Assembly: GCA_017621815.1 (NCBI GenBank)
Contig: JAGASK010000029.1
Location: 1 to 64,000, forward strand
Reading direction: 5' to 3'
DNA length: 64,000 nucleotides
Origin: Lachnospiraceae bacterium
GTDB lineage: Bacteria; Bacillota; Clostridia; Lachnospirales; Lachnospiraceae
Shown here: positions 26,436 to 34,697 of the stretch, one piece after another
Numbering within the stretch: the stretch's first letter is position 1
How the letters are laid out: each line of letters begins with the position of its first letter
Translations under genes and position numbers: made by a program
The notes under the pieces: generated by a model
The model's input: the letters and a program-made list of their open reading frames with translations, nothing else
Told to the model about the DNA's origin: nothing
The model's database searches: none

Positions 26436-27410
26436 ATGAGCAGGAAGAATAAATATATATCCAATATTATCATCATACTGGTAACTGCGGTAATCATAGC
26501 CGCAGGCGTATATCTTTCCCTGTGGGGAAAGGATTATTCTTTAAACCAAAAAAGAGATTCCTACTTAATCGGCGCAAGCTATATGACTATGAATAATGAG
26601 TTTTATAAAATCATGAGTGAGGAAATCATCAGCAAAGTGGAAGCGGAAGGCGACAGAATGATACTCCGTGATCCGGCGCTTAACGCAAAAAGGCAGATAG
26701 AGCAGATTTATGAAATGCTGGATATGGGGGTGGATATGCTTATCATCACTCCCGTTAACTGGGAAAGCCTAACAGAGGTGATTCGTAAAGCCAAAGCGCA
26801 GGATGTGCTTATTGTGATATTGGATACCAATGTGCAGGATGAGCAGTTGGTGGATTGTACCATTACCTCCGACAATTATCAGGCAGGAGCTCTGGTGGGC
26901 GAATATTTTCTTACACAGCATGATAAGGCGAAAGTGATTATCATGACTCATGAAACAGCAAAGTCAGGAAAGGACAGGGTACAGGGCTTTGTGGATGCGG
27001 TCTCGGAAAATGAAAATATAGAGATTGTGCAGGAAATAGAATGTGAAGGACAGCTTGAAATTGCCATGCCAAAGCTCAGACAGGCCATTGAAGAGGGGAT
27101 AGAATTTGACAGCGTGTTCTGCTTAAATGATCTGGCAAGCGTAGGTGCTGCGGCAGCACTGGACGAAAAGCATATGCTGGGAAAAGTGGAATTGTATGGA
27201 GTGGACGCTTCACCGGACTCCAAAGCACTGATAGCAGAGGGGATGATGCAGGCATCTGCAGCACAGTTTCCCACGGAAATAGGACGAAGGGCTTCTGAAG
27301 TAATCTATCAGCTGCTGGAAGGGAAGCAGGTGGAAAAGAATATTTTAGTGCCCGTAAAGCTGATTACACAGGAAAATGTGGTTCAGTTCGGCGTGGACAG
27401 GTGGCAGTAA
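26436..27410 (+). CDS. Membrane-anchored sugar-binding-type periplasmic protein (sensor subunit)
   Basis: 324 aa. One N-terminal membrane segment (about residues 9-30) without a lipobox cysteine, then a type I periplasmic-binding fold of the RbsB/LacI class (IGASYMTMNNEFYKIMSEEI, PVNWESLTEVI, KSGKDRVQGFVDAV, FDSVFCLNDLASVGAAAAL, YGVDASPDSKALIAEG). No ABC permease is encoded beside it. Instead a kinase and regulator follow, as in the XylFII-LytS-YesN type of sensor, where an anchored binding protein presents sugar to the kinase. The start follows AAAGGCAGG. The ligand is probably a sugar. Confidence 0.82.
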   Translation: MSRKNKYISNIIIILVTAVIIAAGVYLSLWGKDYSLNQKRDSYLIGASYMTMNNEFYKIMSEEIISKVEAEGDRMILRDPALNAKRQIEQIYEMLDMGVDMLIITPVNWESLTEVIRKAKAQDVLIVILDTNVQDEQLVDCTITSDNYQAGALVGEYFLTQHDKAKVIIMTHETAKSGKDRVQGFVDAVSENENIEIVQEIECEGQLEIAMPKLRQAIEEGIEFDSVFCLNDLASVGAAAALDEKHMLGKVELYGVDASPDSKALIAEGMMQASAAQFPTEIGRRASEVIYQLLEGKQVEKNILVPVKLITQENVVQFGVDRWQ

Positions 27411-27425
27411 AAAGGGAGGAATTGT

Positions 27426-28736
27426 ATGGAGGAAAAGAGGGCGCCGGATATTATTTTTAAATGCATGACCAGTCTGAATCTGATTATTATTCTGTATATT
27501 GCAGGGAGTATGGCGGCCTCCCTGACAGGGTATGTTCGTGAGAATACGGCTCTTTCTTTTTTACAGCAGGTAAATGCCGTAACTATTGTGCCATGGAAAA
27601 TTCCCATAGCAGCATTGCTGTTATACGGCGGTCTGCTGTTTTTTCTGGCGGTGCAGAATGAAAGCGGTTTATTGTTTTATGTTAAAACCGGATTGGAAAT
27701 TATAATTAGCCTGCTTATCAGTTATCTTCTTAATTTCAGCTACACAGGAATGCTTTTGCTGATTCTGGCAGATGTTACAAGAAGATTTCCGAAAGCAAAG
27801 CGGAAGTTTGCGGTAATAGGAATCATCTGCGGAGTTTACCTTTTGTCAGATTATAATCTGGTTTCCGGCAGATACGGAATTACAGCTTTGGATACGTATC
27901 TGGCCTATTATCGAAGTGATGTGCAGGCAATTATGCTGGGACTGCGGAATGTGCTGAATTCCCTGAATATACTGATTTTTATTTTTTACATTATTCTTCT
28001 GATTCGGGAGCAGATGAGTGAGAAGGAAAGGATTTTATCACTGAATGATAAGCTGAATGAGGCAAACGAAGAGCTGAGGCTGGCGAATATACAAATGGAA
28101 GAATATGCAAGGGAATCCATAAAAAATGCGGAAACCCGGGAAAGGAACCGTCTGGCAAGAGAAATACATGATACGCTGGGGCATACCCTTACGGGAATTA
28201 TCACAGGGCTGGATGCCTGCGTAACTTTGGTGGATGCGGCGCCGGATGCCACGAAGGAGCAGCTGAAGGTAATTGCTGATGTGGCAAGAAACGGTATGAC
28301 GGATGTAAGAAGGTCCGTAAAGGCCTTAAGACCCGATGCCCTTGAAAAAATGGAACTTCCCAAAGCGCTTACAGCCATGATAGACGAAATGAAAAAAGCA
28401 ACTCATGCCCAAATAGAGTATGACTGCACGGCAGCGCTGAAAAATTTTAACAAGGATGAAGAAGAGATTATATACAGAATCGTACAGGAGAGCATTACTA
28501 ATGCAATTCGTCATGGGAAAGCCGATAAGATATGGATTTCCATCAGTATGGAATATAATGTTTTGAGTGTAAAGATAAAGGATAACGGCGTGGGCTGTGC
28601 CAAAATTGAAAAAGGTTTTGGGTTACATCACATGGAAGAGAGGCTTAATATGCTTCACGGAAGCTTATATTGCAATGGAGAAGAGGGCTTTTTAATGGAA
28701 GCAAAAATTCCTATCAGATGGGGTGAGGAGGCATAG
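27426..28736 (+). CDS. Six-helix membrane histidine kinase (NarX/LiaS class)
   Basis: 436 aa. About six membrane segments in residues 17-195, a coiled coil (about 197-238), then HisKA_3 with His248 in LAREIHDTLGH and an ATPase domain (QESITNAIRHG, DNGVGC, GLHHMEERL). The extracytoplasmic loops are short, consistent with sensing through the neighbouring anchored binding proteins. It starts 15 bp after the binding-protein gene and ends 3 bp before the regulator gene, so these form one operon. Confidence 0.9.
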   Translation: MEEKRAPDIIFKCMTSLNLIIILYIAGSMAASLTGYVRENTALSFLQQVNAVTIVPWKIPIAALLLYGGLLFFLAVQNESGLLFYVKTGLEIIISLLISYLLNFSYTGMLLLILADVTRRFPKAKRKFAVIGIICGVYLLSDYNLVSGRYGITALDTYLAYYRSDVQAIMLGLRNVLNSLNILIFIFYIILLIREQMSEKERILSLNDKLNEANEELRLANIQMEEYARESIKNAETRERNRLAREIHDTLGHTLTGIITGLDACVTLVDAAPDATKEQLKVIADVARNGMTDVRRSVKALRPDALEKMELPKALTAMIDEMKKATHAQIEYDCTAALKNFNKDEEEIIYRIVQESITNAIRHGKADKIWISISMEYNVLSVKIKDNGVGCAKIEKGFGLHHMEERLNMLHGSLYCNGEEGFLMEAKIPIRWGEEA

Positions 28737-28739
28737 AAT

Positions 28740-29420
28740 ATGATTAAGATATTGATTGCGGACGACCAGGAGCTAATCAGGCAGAGTCTGTCAATTATAC
28801 TGGGAAATGAGCCGGATTTTGAAGTGACCGATACAGTGGCAAACGGAGTGGAGGTAGTGCGTTCCGTCAGGAAAAATAAGCCGGATGTGATATTGATGGA
28901 TATCAGAATGCCGGAAATGGACGGAGTGGTATGCACGCAGATTATCAAGGAAAACTACCCTAATATTAAGATAATTATTCTTACAACTTTTGATGATGAT
29001 GAATATGTTTTTAACGCACTGAAGAACGGTGCCAGCGGTTATCTTTTAAAAGGGGTATCCATGAAAGAATTGTCGGAGGCTGTCCGCAAGGTGCATGAGG
29101 GAACAGCTATGATAAACGGAGATATTGCATCCAAGGTGGTGAAGCTGTTTTCCAAAATGGCCCAGTCCAATATTACGATTCAGGTGGATGAAAAAAATGC
29201 CGGAGGTTTAAAGGAAACGGAGTGGAAGATTATTGCGCTTGTGGGAAGCGGGTTTTCCAATAAAGAAATAGCGGCAAAAATGAATTTGTCAGAAGGAACG
29301 GTAAGAAACGGACTGAGCGTAATTTTAAGCAAGCTGGCATTGCGGGACAGAACACAGCTTGCTATCTGGGCGGTGCAGACAGGAGCGGTAAACAGAATAT
29401 TTGAGGATGAAGAAGGATAA
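28740..29420 (+). CDS. NarL/LuxR-type response regulator
   Basis: 226 aa. Receiver with phospho-acceptor Asp54 in LMDIRMPEMDG and LLKGVSMKEL, then a LuxR-type helix-turn-helix (about residues 160-215: KETEWKIIALVGSGFSNKEI, NLSEGTVRNGLSVILSKL). Cognate to the preceding kinase. The three TGAC-N4-GTCA boxes ahead of the PTS operon are the best candidate targets in the window. Confidence 0.9.
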   Translation: MIKILIADDQELIRQSLSIILGNEPDFEVTDTVANGVEVVRSVRKNKPDVILMDIRMPEMDGVVCTQIIKENYPNIKIIILTTFDDDEYVFNALKNGASGYLLKGVSMKELSEAVRKVHEGTAMINGDIASKVVKLFSKMAQSNITIQVDEKNAGGLKETEWKIIALVGSGFSNKEIAAKMNLSEGTVRNGLSVILSKLALRDRTQLAIWAVQTGAVNRIFEDEEG

Positions 29421-29425
29421 ACAGT

Positions 29426-30769
29426 GTGGATAACAGCAGGAAAAAAAAGAATTTGGTTATGTTAATATTGGGAATGGGATTCATAATTGCCGCACTGCTT
29501 CTATTAAGCGATATCGGCAGAAACTTTCCGGGAAAGAATCGGGTAATAACCGTGGGTGCATTTTCTGACAGCTATTGGGAGGTGCCAAACGGCTATTCTT
29601 ATCAGATTCTGGAGGATGCCATTGCCTTGTTTGAGGAACAGAATCCGGGAATAAAGGTGGAATATGTCAGCGGAATTCTGAAGGAGGATTATCCGGAGTG
29701 GCTTTCGGAACAGCTGATTTTGGGAAATGCGCCTGATGTGTTTCTGGTGCCCGGTGAGTATTTCAACGATCTGGCGGAAATAGGAGCTTTGAAGGATTTA
29801 TCGGAAATGATAGAGGATGACACAGGCTTTGAAAAGGAAGCATTTTATTCTTCCGTATTTGCTTATGGGATGTATGATGAGGGGCAGTATGCCCTGCCTT
29901 ATGAATGCGCGCCGAAGCTGATGTTTGTTAATAAGTCGATTTTAGATAAGGAAGGATTGGAAGTCCCGAAAGAAGACTGGACATGGGATGATTTTTATGA
30001 AATCTGCAGGGCGGTTACAAAGGATGCGGATGGAAACGGGACTCTGGATCAGTTTGGCGCAGTAGAATACACCTGGGAGGAAGCATTTGATTCCAATGGA
30101 GTCAAGCTTTTTAACAGGCAGGGAACGGAGTGTTATTTTGCTGATGAACAGGTGGAGGAAGCCATTGTCTTTGTGGAAAAACTTCAAAAGCTGTATGAAG
30201 GCTACAATATTACCGCCAGGGACTTTGACCTGGGAAAGGTAGCTTTTCAGCCCATGTTGTTTTCCGAGTACAGGGCCTACAAGCCTTATCCTTTAAGCAT
30301 CAAGAAATATTCCGGTTTTGAGTGGGAATGCATTTCCATGCCGGCGGGGAAAAGCGGCAGCAACATAGCAGGACTGGATACGTTAATGGTTGCCATGAAT
30401 GAAAATACTGTCAATCAGGAATATGCATGGGAATTTATGAAGCTGCTGACCTATGATGAAGGGATTCAGTCGGAAATATTTGATTATTCGGAAGGCGTAT
30501 CCGTATTAAAGAAGGTTACGGAATCGGATCAGACCCTTCAGCTTTTAATAGAGAGTTCGGGAGAAGACAGTGGGTTTAATTTGAATGTATTGAGCAATGC
30601 GGTGGAAAATGCGGTAGTAATACCCAGATTCAGAAATTATGAGGAGGCTGTTGCGCAGGTGGATAAAGCCGTTGGGGACATTATAGAGGGCAGCTCCAAT
30701 ATCAGCATGGAGCAGATTATCTGGAATCGGAAAATTAACAATTTTTTAAAGGACAAAGAAGGAAGATGA
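29426..30769 (+). CDS. Membrane-anchored family 1 extracellular solute-binding protein
   Basis: 447 aa from a GTG start (AGAAGG upstream). A single N-terminal hydrophobic segment (about residues 9-30) has no lipobox cysteine. A family 1 sugar-type solute-binding domain follows (AIALFEEQNPGIKVEYVSG, GNAPDVFLVPGEYF, WTWDDFYEICRAVT, AGLDTLMVAMNE). No family 1 permeases are encoded nearby. Its place as the last gene of the sensor operon suggests a second sensory input or a ligand presenter and not transport. Its stop codon forms part of the first TGAC-N4-GTCA box. Confidence 0.83.
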   Translation: MDNSRKKKNLVMLILGMGFIIAALLLLSDIGRNFPGKNRVITVGAFSDSYWEVPNGYSYQILEDAIALFEEQNPGIKVEYVSGILKEDYPEWLSEQLILGNAPDVFLVPGEYFNDLAEIGALKDLSEMIEDDTGFEKEAFYSSVFAYGMYDEGQYALPYECAPKLMFVNKSILDKEGLEVPKEDWTWDDFYEICRAVTKDADGNGTLDQFGAVEYTWEEAFDSNGVKLFNRQGTECYFADEQVEEAIVFVEKLQKLYEGYNITARDFDLGKVAFQPMLFSEYRAYKPYPLSIKKYSGFEWECISMPAGKSGSNIAGLDTLMVAMNENTVNQEYAWEFMKLLTYDEGIQSEIFDYSEGVSVLKKVTESDQTLQLLIESSGEDSGFNLNVLSNAVENAVVIPRFRNYEEAVAQVDKAVGDIIEGSSNISMEQIIWNRKINNFLKDKEGR

Positions 30770-30822
30770 CAACAGTCATTTGAAAAGTGACAAATGTCAT
30801 GAGAAAAAGGTGACACATGTGA
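30767..30822. promoter_or_regulatory. Three tandem TGAC-N4-GTCA boxes before the PTS operon
   Basis: TGACAACAGTCA (30767-30778), TGACAAATGTCA (30788-30799) and TGACACATGTGA (30811-30822) recur at 21- and 23-bp steps, about two helical turns. A TATACT (-10 like) at 30847-30852 has no good -35. Relative to its expected start the boxes centre near -42, -65 and -86, the usual positions for an activator. Binding by the NarL-type regulator encoded upstream is inferred. Confidence 0.55.
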
Positions 30823-30845
30823 GATGAACATGTGCCGCCTTTTTT
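30809..30845 (+). terminator. Terminator between the sensor operon and the PTS operon
   Basis: GGTGACACATGT (30809-30820) pairs with ACATGTGCCGCC (30828-30839) with one mismatch and one G-U, followed by six T. It shares bases with the third TGAC box. Confidence 0.65.
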
Positions 30846-30900
30846 ATATACTTGCATTACAGATAAGGAACACGAAGCAAATAAAAAGGAGGGAGCAAAG

Positions 30901-31329
30901 ATGAAATATGTTGTTTTGGTAAGTCACGGCATGATGGCGCCGGGGCTGCACAATGCAATTGAGATGCTTGCAGGAGCAGGAAGAGAAGATATCCTTTCAG
31001 CAAGCCTTGAAAACGGAATGAGTTCCGAGGTATATGCGCAGAACTTAAGAGACCGCCTTGCAGCAGTAGGACAGGAGGATGAGGTACTGTTGTTCGGAGA
31101 TTTGGTAGGCGGTTCACCCCTTACTACGGCAGCCAATATCATAGCAGAACTGGATTTATTAAAGAAGACGGTAATGATAGGCGGAATGAATCTGCCGCTG
31201 GTACTGAGTGCCGTGCTTATGAAGGACACCATGGAGCTTGGGGAGCTTTCGGAAATGCTGATTCCCGAAGCAAGAGAAGAATTAAAAGAGTTTCAGATAA
31301 CAAGTGAAGAATCAGAGGATGAGATTTAA
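30901..31329 (+). CDS. PTS mannose-family EIIA component
   Basis: 142 aa, EIIA-Man family. Phosphorylated on His9 (VLVSHGMMAPG) by HPr and passes phosphate to EIIB. FGDLVGGSP and the GGMNLPLVL segment are family marks. ATG 30901 follows AAAAGGAGGG. First gene of the PTS operon IIA-IIB-IIC-IID-HAD-HPr-EI. The substrate specificity is not evident; this family carries hexoses, amino sugars and Amadori compounds. Confidence 0.92.
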   Translation: MKYVVLVSHGMMAPGLHNAIEMLAGAGREDILSASLENGMSSEVYAQNLRDRLAAVGQEDEVLLFGDLVGGSPLTTAANIIAELDLLKKTVMIGGMNLPLVLSAVLMKDTMELGELSEMLIPEAREELKEFQITSEESEDEI

Positions 31330-31343
31330 GGAGGAAAAAGAAA

Positions 31344-31838
31344 ATGGCAGTTTCATTTATTCGTGTGGATGACAGAATGATTCACGGACAGACTTGTACA
31401 AGATGGGCGCTTGAATACCCCTGTGACGGTTTAATCGCCGTTAACAACGCAGCAGCAGGAAATGCTGTACTGAAAGCAGCTTACAAGAGCGCAAGCGGCA
31501 AAAAAACTTTTGTATGGACCCTGGATGAGTTTAAAGAAAAAAGCCAGAAGGTGCTTGACAGCAAGGACAATTATTTCCTGATTACCAAAAACCCTTTAGA
31601 CATGGAAGTGATTTTAGTTGACCAGGGATTTAAGCCGGGAGTAAAGGATGTCATTATCGGACCCTGCAATGACAGGCCGGGAACTACGAAGCTTGGAAAT
31701 AATCAGTCCATTACCCCGGAAGAAGCCCAGGCGCTTGAGAACATTATGAATGCCGGCTACAATGTTGAGTTTGCTTTATTAAAGGAAGAAGCAATAGGCA
31801 ACTGGAAAAAATTCAGAGGTCAGTTTGGTTATAACTAG
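31344..31838 (+). CDS. PTS mannose-family EIIB component
   Basis: 164 aa. Active-site His14 in VDDRMIHGQT, the hallmark of EIIB-Man/Fru/Sor. Residues VDQGFKPGVKDVIIGP and LGNNQSITPEEA are family-typical. AAGGAGG upstream. It lies 14 bp after EIIA. Confidence 0.93.
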   Translation: MAVSFIRVDDRMIHGQTCTRWALEYPCDGLIAVNNAAAGNAVLKAAYKSASGKKTFVWTLDEFKEKSQKVLDSKDNYFLITKNPLDMEVILVDQGFKPGVKDVIIGPCNDRPGTTKLGNNQSITPEEAQALENIMNAGYNVEFALLKEEAIGNWKKFRGQFGYN

Positions 31839-31850
31839 GAGGATAAAATT

Positions 31851-32690
31851 ATGGAAATCAGTTGGTTACAGGCGATTATTTTAGGTTTGTTTGCATGTCT
31901 GGCAAGTATGCCGGGTCTCGGAGGCAGTTCAATCGGTAACTATACTTTGGGAAGACCTTTAATCGGAGGACTTGTCTGCGGCATTGTATTAGGAGATATT
32001 ACAACGGGTATTTTAGTAGGCTGTGCCATGCAGGTGGTTTACATTGCGCTTGTTACACCGGGAGGAACAGTTTCGGCTGATGTACGTGCAGTCAGCTATA
32101 TCGGTATTCCGCTGGCAATGGTTGCTTTAAAGAGCTATGGACTGGATGCTGCATCTTCAGAAGGCGCAGCGCTGGCAACCTCTTTCGGAACCATGGTTGG
32201 TACATTGGGAACTGTATTATTCTACGGGACAGCAACTATCAATCTGGTATGGCAGCATATGGGCTGGAAGGCTGTGGAAAAAAGACAGTATAAGAAGCTT
32301 TATCTGGTGGATATGGGACTTCCCTGGATTTCCCACTTCATTTGCTCATTCATTCCTACAATGATTATGTGTAAGTTAGGAGCAAATGTGGTTGAACTGA
32401 TTAAAACAGCTCTGCCCATGGACGGCATTGCAATGAAGACACTGTTTACGGTAGGTGCTTTGCTTCCCTGTGTAGGTATTGCGATTTTGTTAAAGCAGAT
32501 TGTAAAAAGCGCAGCAGATTTCGTCCCCTTCCTGTTTGGCTTTGTACTGGCAGCAGCTATGGGAATCAATCTGGTATCCGCAACAGTAGTGGCAGGAATG
32601 TTTGCAATTATTACTTATAAGATTAAGATGCTGTCCGTAAGAAAACCGGAGCTTGCCGGAGCTATGGATGATGAAGAGGAGGAAATCTGA
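31851..32690 (+). CDS. PTS mannose-family EIIC membrane component
   Basis: 279 aa, several membrane segments. The EIIC-Man/Sor family is recognisable by GGSSIGNYTLGRPLIGGLVC and GDITTGILVGCAMQVVYIAL. It forms the sugar channel with EIID. The C-terminus is acidic (DDEEEEI). EIID starts 2 bp later. Confidence 0.92.
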   Translation: MEISWLQAIILGLFACLASMPGLGGSSIGNYTLGRPLIGGLVCGIVLGDITTGILVGCAMQVVYIALVTPGGTVSADVRAVSYIGIPLAMVALKSYGLDAASSEGAALATSFGTMVGTLGTVLFYGTATINLVWQHMGWKAVEKRQYKKLYLVDMGLPWISHFICSFIPTMIMCKLGANVVELIKTALPMDGIAMKTLFTVGALLPCVGIAILLKQIVKSAADFVPFLFGFVLAAAMGINLVSATVVAGMFAIITYKIKMLSVRKPELAGAMDDEEEEI

Positions 32691-32692
32691 TT

Positions 32693-33526
32693 ATGGAAAA
32701 GAAATTATCAAAAAAAGCGCTGTTAAAATCCTTCCATAACTGGTATTATGGTCACTTGACCTGTTTTTCCCAGGAGCACATGCAGACTTTTGGTTATCTG
32801 TGTTCCATGCTTCCCCTTGTGGAAGAGTTATATGAAAATGAAGATGACAAAGCAAAGGCAATGGATACTTATACCGCATTTTTCAACACGGAGCCTCAGC
32901 TTGGTACAGTAATTGTAGGTATGACGGCAGGTTTGGAAGAAGCAAGGGCAAACGGAGCCGATGATGTGGATAATGAAACCATTAACAGCCTGCGTGCAGG
33001 ACTTATGGGACCGGTAGCGGGTATTGGAGATTCTCTTGTAGTAGGAACAGTCATTCCCATCCTGCTGGGTATTGCAATGGGAATGTCCACAGGCGGTTCT
33101 CCTCTTGGAGCTGTTTTCTATATAATCGTATGGAACCTGTTCGCTTACTTTGGCATGAAGTTCCTTTACTTTAAAGGATACCGGCTTGGCGGAAAAGCAG
33201 TGGATTTTCTGATTGGGGCGCAGGGCGAGGCGTTAAGAGACTCTGTTTCTACTTTAGGAGGCATTGTAATCGGTGCAGTAGCGGCAACCTGGGTCAGTGT
33301 AAAAACTTCCCTGCAGCTGCTTAACGATGCAGGGGAACCCTACCTGATTTTGCAGAATAAACTGGATGATGTGTTCCCCGGCTTATTAACCGCAGTATTT
33401 ATTGTATTATGTTGGTTCTTAATGGCAAAAAAGAAGATGTCACCAATTAAAGTAATGCTGATTTTAGTGGCAGTTGCCTTTGTGGGTGTACTGGTTGGAT
33501 TCTTTAATCCCGGACTGGCTTATTAA
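32693..33526 (+). CDS. PTS mannose-family EIID membrane component
   Basis: 277 aa. EIID-Man family with SFHNWYYGHLTCFSQEHMQT at the N-terminus, AGLEEARANG, and GLMGPVAGIGDSLVVGTVIP, followed by C-terminal membrane segments. Partner of EIIC. GAGGAGG upstream is shared with the end of EIIC. Confidence 0.93.
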   Translation: MEKKLSKKALLKSFHNWYYGHLTCFSQEHMQTFGYLCSMLPLVEELYENEDDKAKAMDTYTAFFNTEPQLGTVIVGMTAGLEEARANGADDVDNETINSLRAGLMGPVAGIGDSLVVGTVIPILLGIAMGMSTGGSPLGAVFYIIVWNLFAYFGMKFLYFKGYRLGGKAVDFLIGAQGEALRDSVSTLGGIVIGAVAATWVSVKTSLQLLNDAGEPYLILQNKLDDVFPGLLTAVFIVLCWFLMAKKKMSPIKVMLILVAVAFVGVLVGFFNPGLAY

Positions 33527-33539
33527 TAAAGGAAGTAAT

Positions 33540-33584
33540 ATGGAAAAGCTGATAAATGTAATCGGTGAGGGCAGGTTATCATGA
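33540..33584 (+). CDS. 14-codon ORF coupled to the HAD gene
   Basis: ATG at 33540 with AAAGGAAG eight bases upstream encodes MEKLINVIGEGRLS. Its TGA stop overlaps the ATG of the HAD gene (ATGA). It may serve only for translational coupling, or be the remnant of a longer gene. Too short to assign. Confidence 0.3.
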   Translation: MEKLINVIGEGRLS

Positions 33585-34402
33585 AATACAGGTTACTTTG
33601 TATTGATATAGACGGAACTCTGTTAGATGACAGCAAGCAGATACCGGAACAGGTCATAAAAGCGATTCAAAGGGCGGCAGGGCTGGGGCTTAAAGTAGCA
33701 TTAATTACAGGACGGATGCCTGCGGCAACGGATTTTATAGCCAAGGAGCTTCAGATTCCCTGCATATATGCCTGCAATGCGGGAACTTACATATTGGAAG
33801 ATGATAAATGTATAAGTGTACAGTATATGGCAGCAGATACCATGGAAGAGCTGTACAATGTGATAAAAAAATATGAAATTCCCCTGTGGATTTTCAGAGG
33901 CAGAAAGTGGTATGTGACAGGCATGGATGATTTTGTGAAAGAGGAAATAGAGCTTATACATTATGTGCCGGAGATTGAAGACGCAGAAATGCTTGCCGCA
34001 AAATGGAGAAAAGAAAAGACAGGACCCAACAAGGTGCTGATAGGGGCAATGCCTGAAACTGTTCAGAAAATTTATGCTGAACTGAAAAGCATAAACAGGC
34101 AGGATATAGATATGGCATGTTCTTCGGAATATTTCCTGGAAATTTTCCCTAAGGGAATGAACAAGGGAAAGGCGCTTATGCTGATTTGTGAAAAAGAAGG
34201 AATCAGAAGGGAAGAAACCATTGCTTTTGGTGACCAGGAGCTGGATATTCCCATGCTGGAAGCTGCAGGCATAGGAGTTGCCATGGGAAATGCCATAGAA
34301 GAATTAAAACAAAAAGCGGATTTTATAACAAAGACAAATAATGAAGCAGGAATTGCTTATGCATTGGATTATTATTTGAATCAGGAGGAAAAAACATGGT
34401 AA
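33581..34402 (+). CDS. HAD-superfamily Cof-type sugar phosphatase
   Basis: 273 aa, Cof/YidA subfamily (type IIB cap). Motif I DIDGTLLDD (nucleophile Asp near residue 8), motif II ITGRM, Lys in GMNKGKAL and motif IV FGDQELDIPML. It probably dephosphorylates a sugar phosphate formed by the adjacent PTS. It overlaps HPr by 7 bp. Confidence 0.9.
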   Translation: MKYRLLCIDIDGTLLDDSKQIPEQVIKAIQRAAGLGLKVALITGRMPAATDFIAKELQIPCIYACNAGTYILEDDKCISVQYMAADTMEELYNVIKKYEIPLWIFRGRKWYVTGMDDFVKEEIELIHYVPEIEDAEMLAAKWRKEKTGPNKVLIGAMPETVQKIYAELKSINRQDIDMACSSEYFLEIFPKGMNKGKALMLICEKEGIRREETIAFGDQELDIPMLEAAGIGVAMGNAIEELKQKADFITKTNNEAGIAYALDYYLNQEEKTW

Positions 34403-34653
34403 AGTTTACATTTACAGTAAAGGATGAAATGGGATTACATGCAAGACCGGCAGGACTTTTGGTAAAGGAAGCCGCTAAATGCAGCAGTAAGGTTACTTTG
34501 AAAAAGGGTGAAAAAACAGGAGATGCCAAGCGTATTTTCAATGTAATGGGATTATCGGTAAAAGGCGGCGAAGAGGTGGAAATTATAGTTGAAGGTGAAA
34601 AGGAACAGGAAGAGGCGGCAGCCCTTGAAGCCTTTATTTCTGAAAATATATAA
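34396..34653 (+). CDS. HPr-family phosphocarrier with Arg in place of regulatory Ser46
   Basis: 85 aa. The phospho-acceptor His15 (MGLHARPAG) is intact. The usual Ser46 context KSIMGVMS reads KRIFNVMG here, so residue 46 is Arg. In Firmicutes Ser46 is the HPr kinase/phosphorylase site needed for CcpA corepression and for inhibition of PTS transfer. This HPr should therefore carry phosphate but not take part in that control. GGAGG precedes the start, inside the HAD gene. It is next to an EI gene, suggesting a dedicated pair. Confidence 0.85.
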   Translation: MVKFTFTVKDEMGLHARPAGLLVKEAAKCSSKVTLKKGEKTGDAKRIFNVMGLSVKGGEEVEIIVEGEKEQEEAAALEAFISENI

Positions 34654-34697
34654 AGAAACTTGAAGGGGCCGTCGAAGCGGCAGATTGAGAGGTAAGC

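Noticed and set aside
30824-30860. Sigma-54 promoter for the mannose-family PTS
   Set aside because: A TTGCA is present at 30852, but the GG of the -24 element is missing at the required distance.
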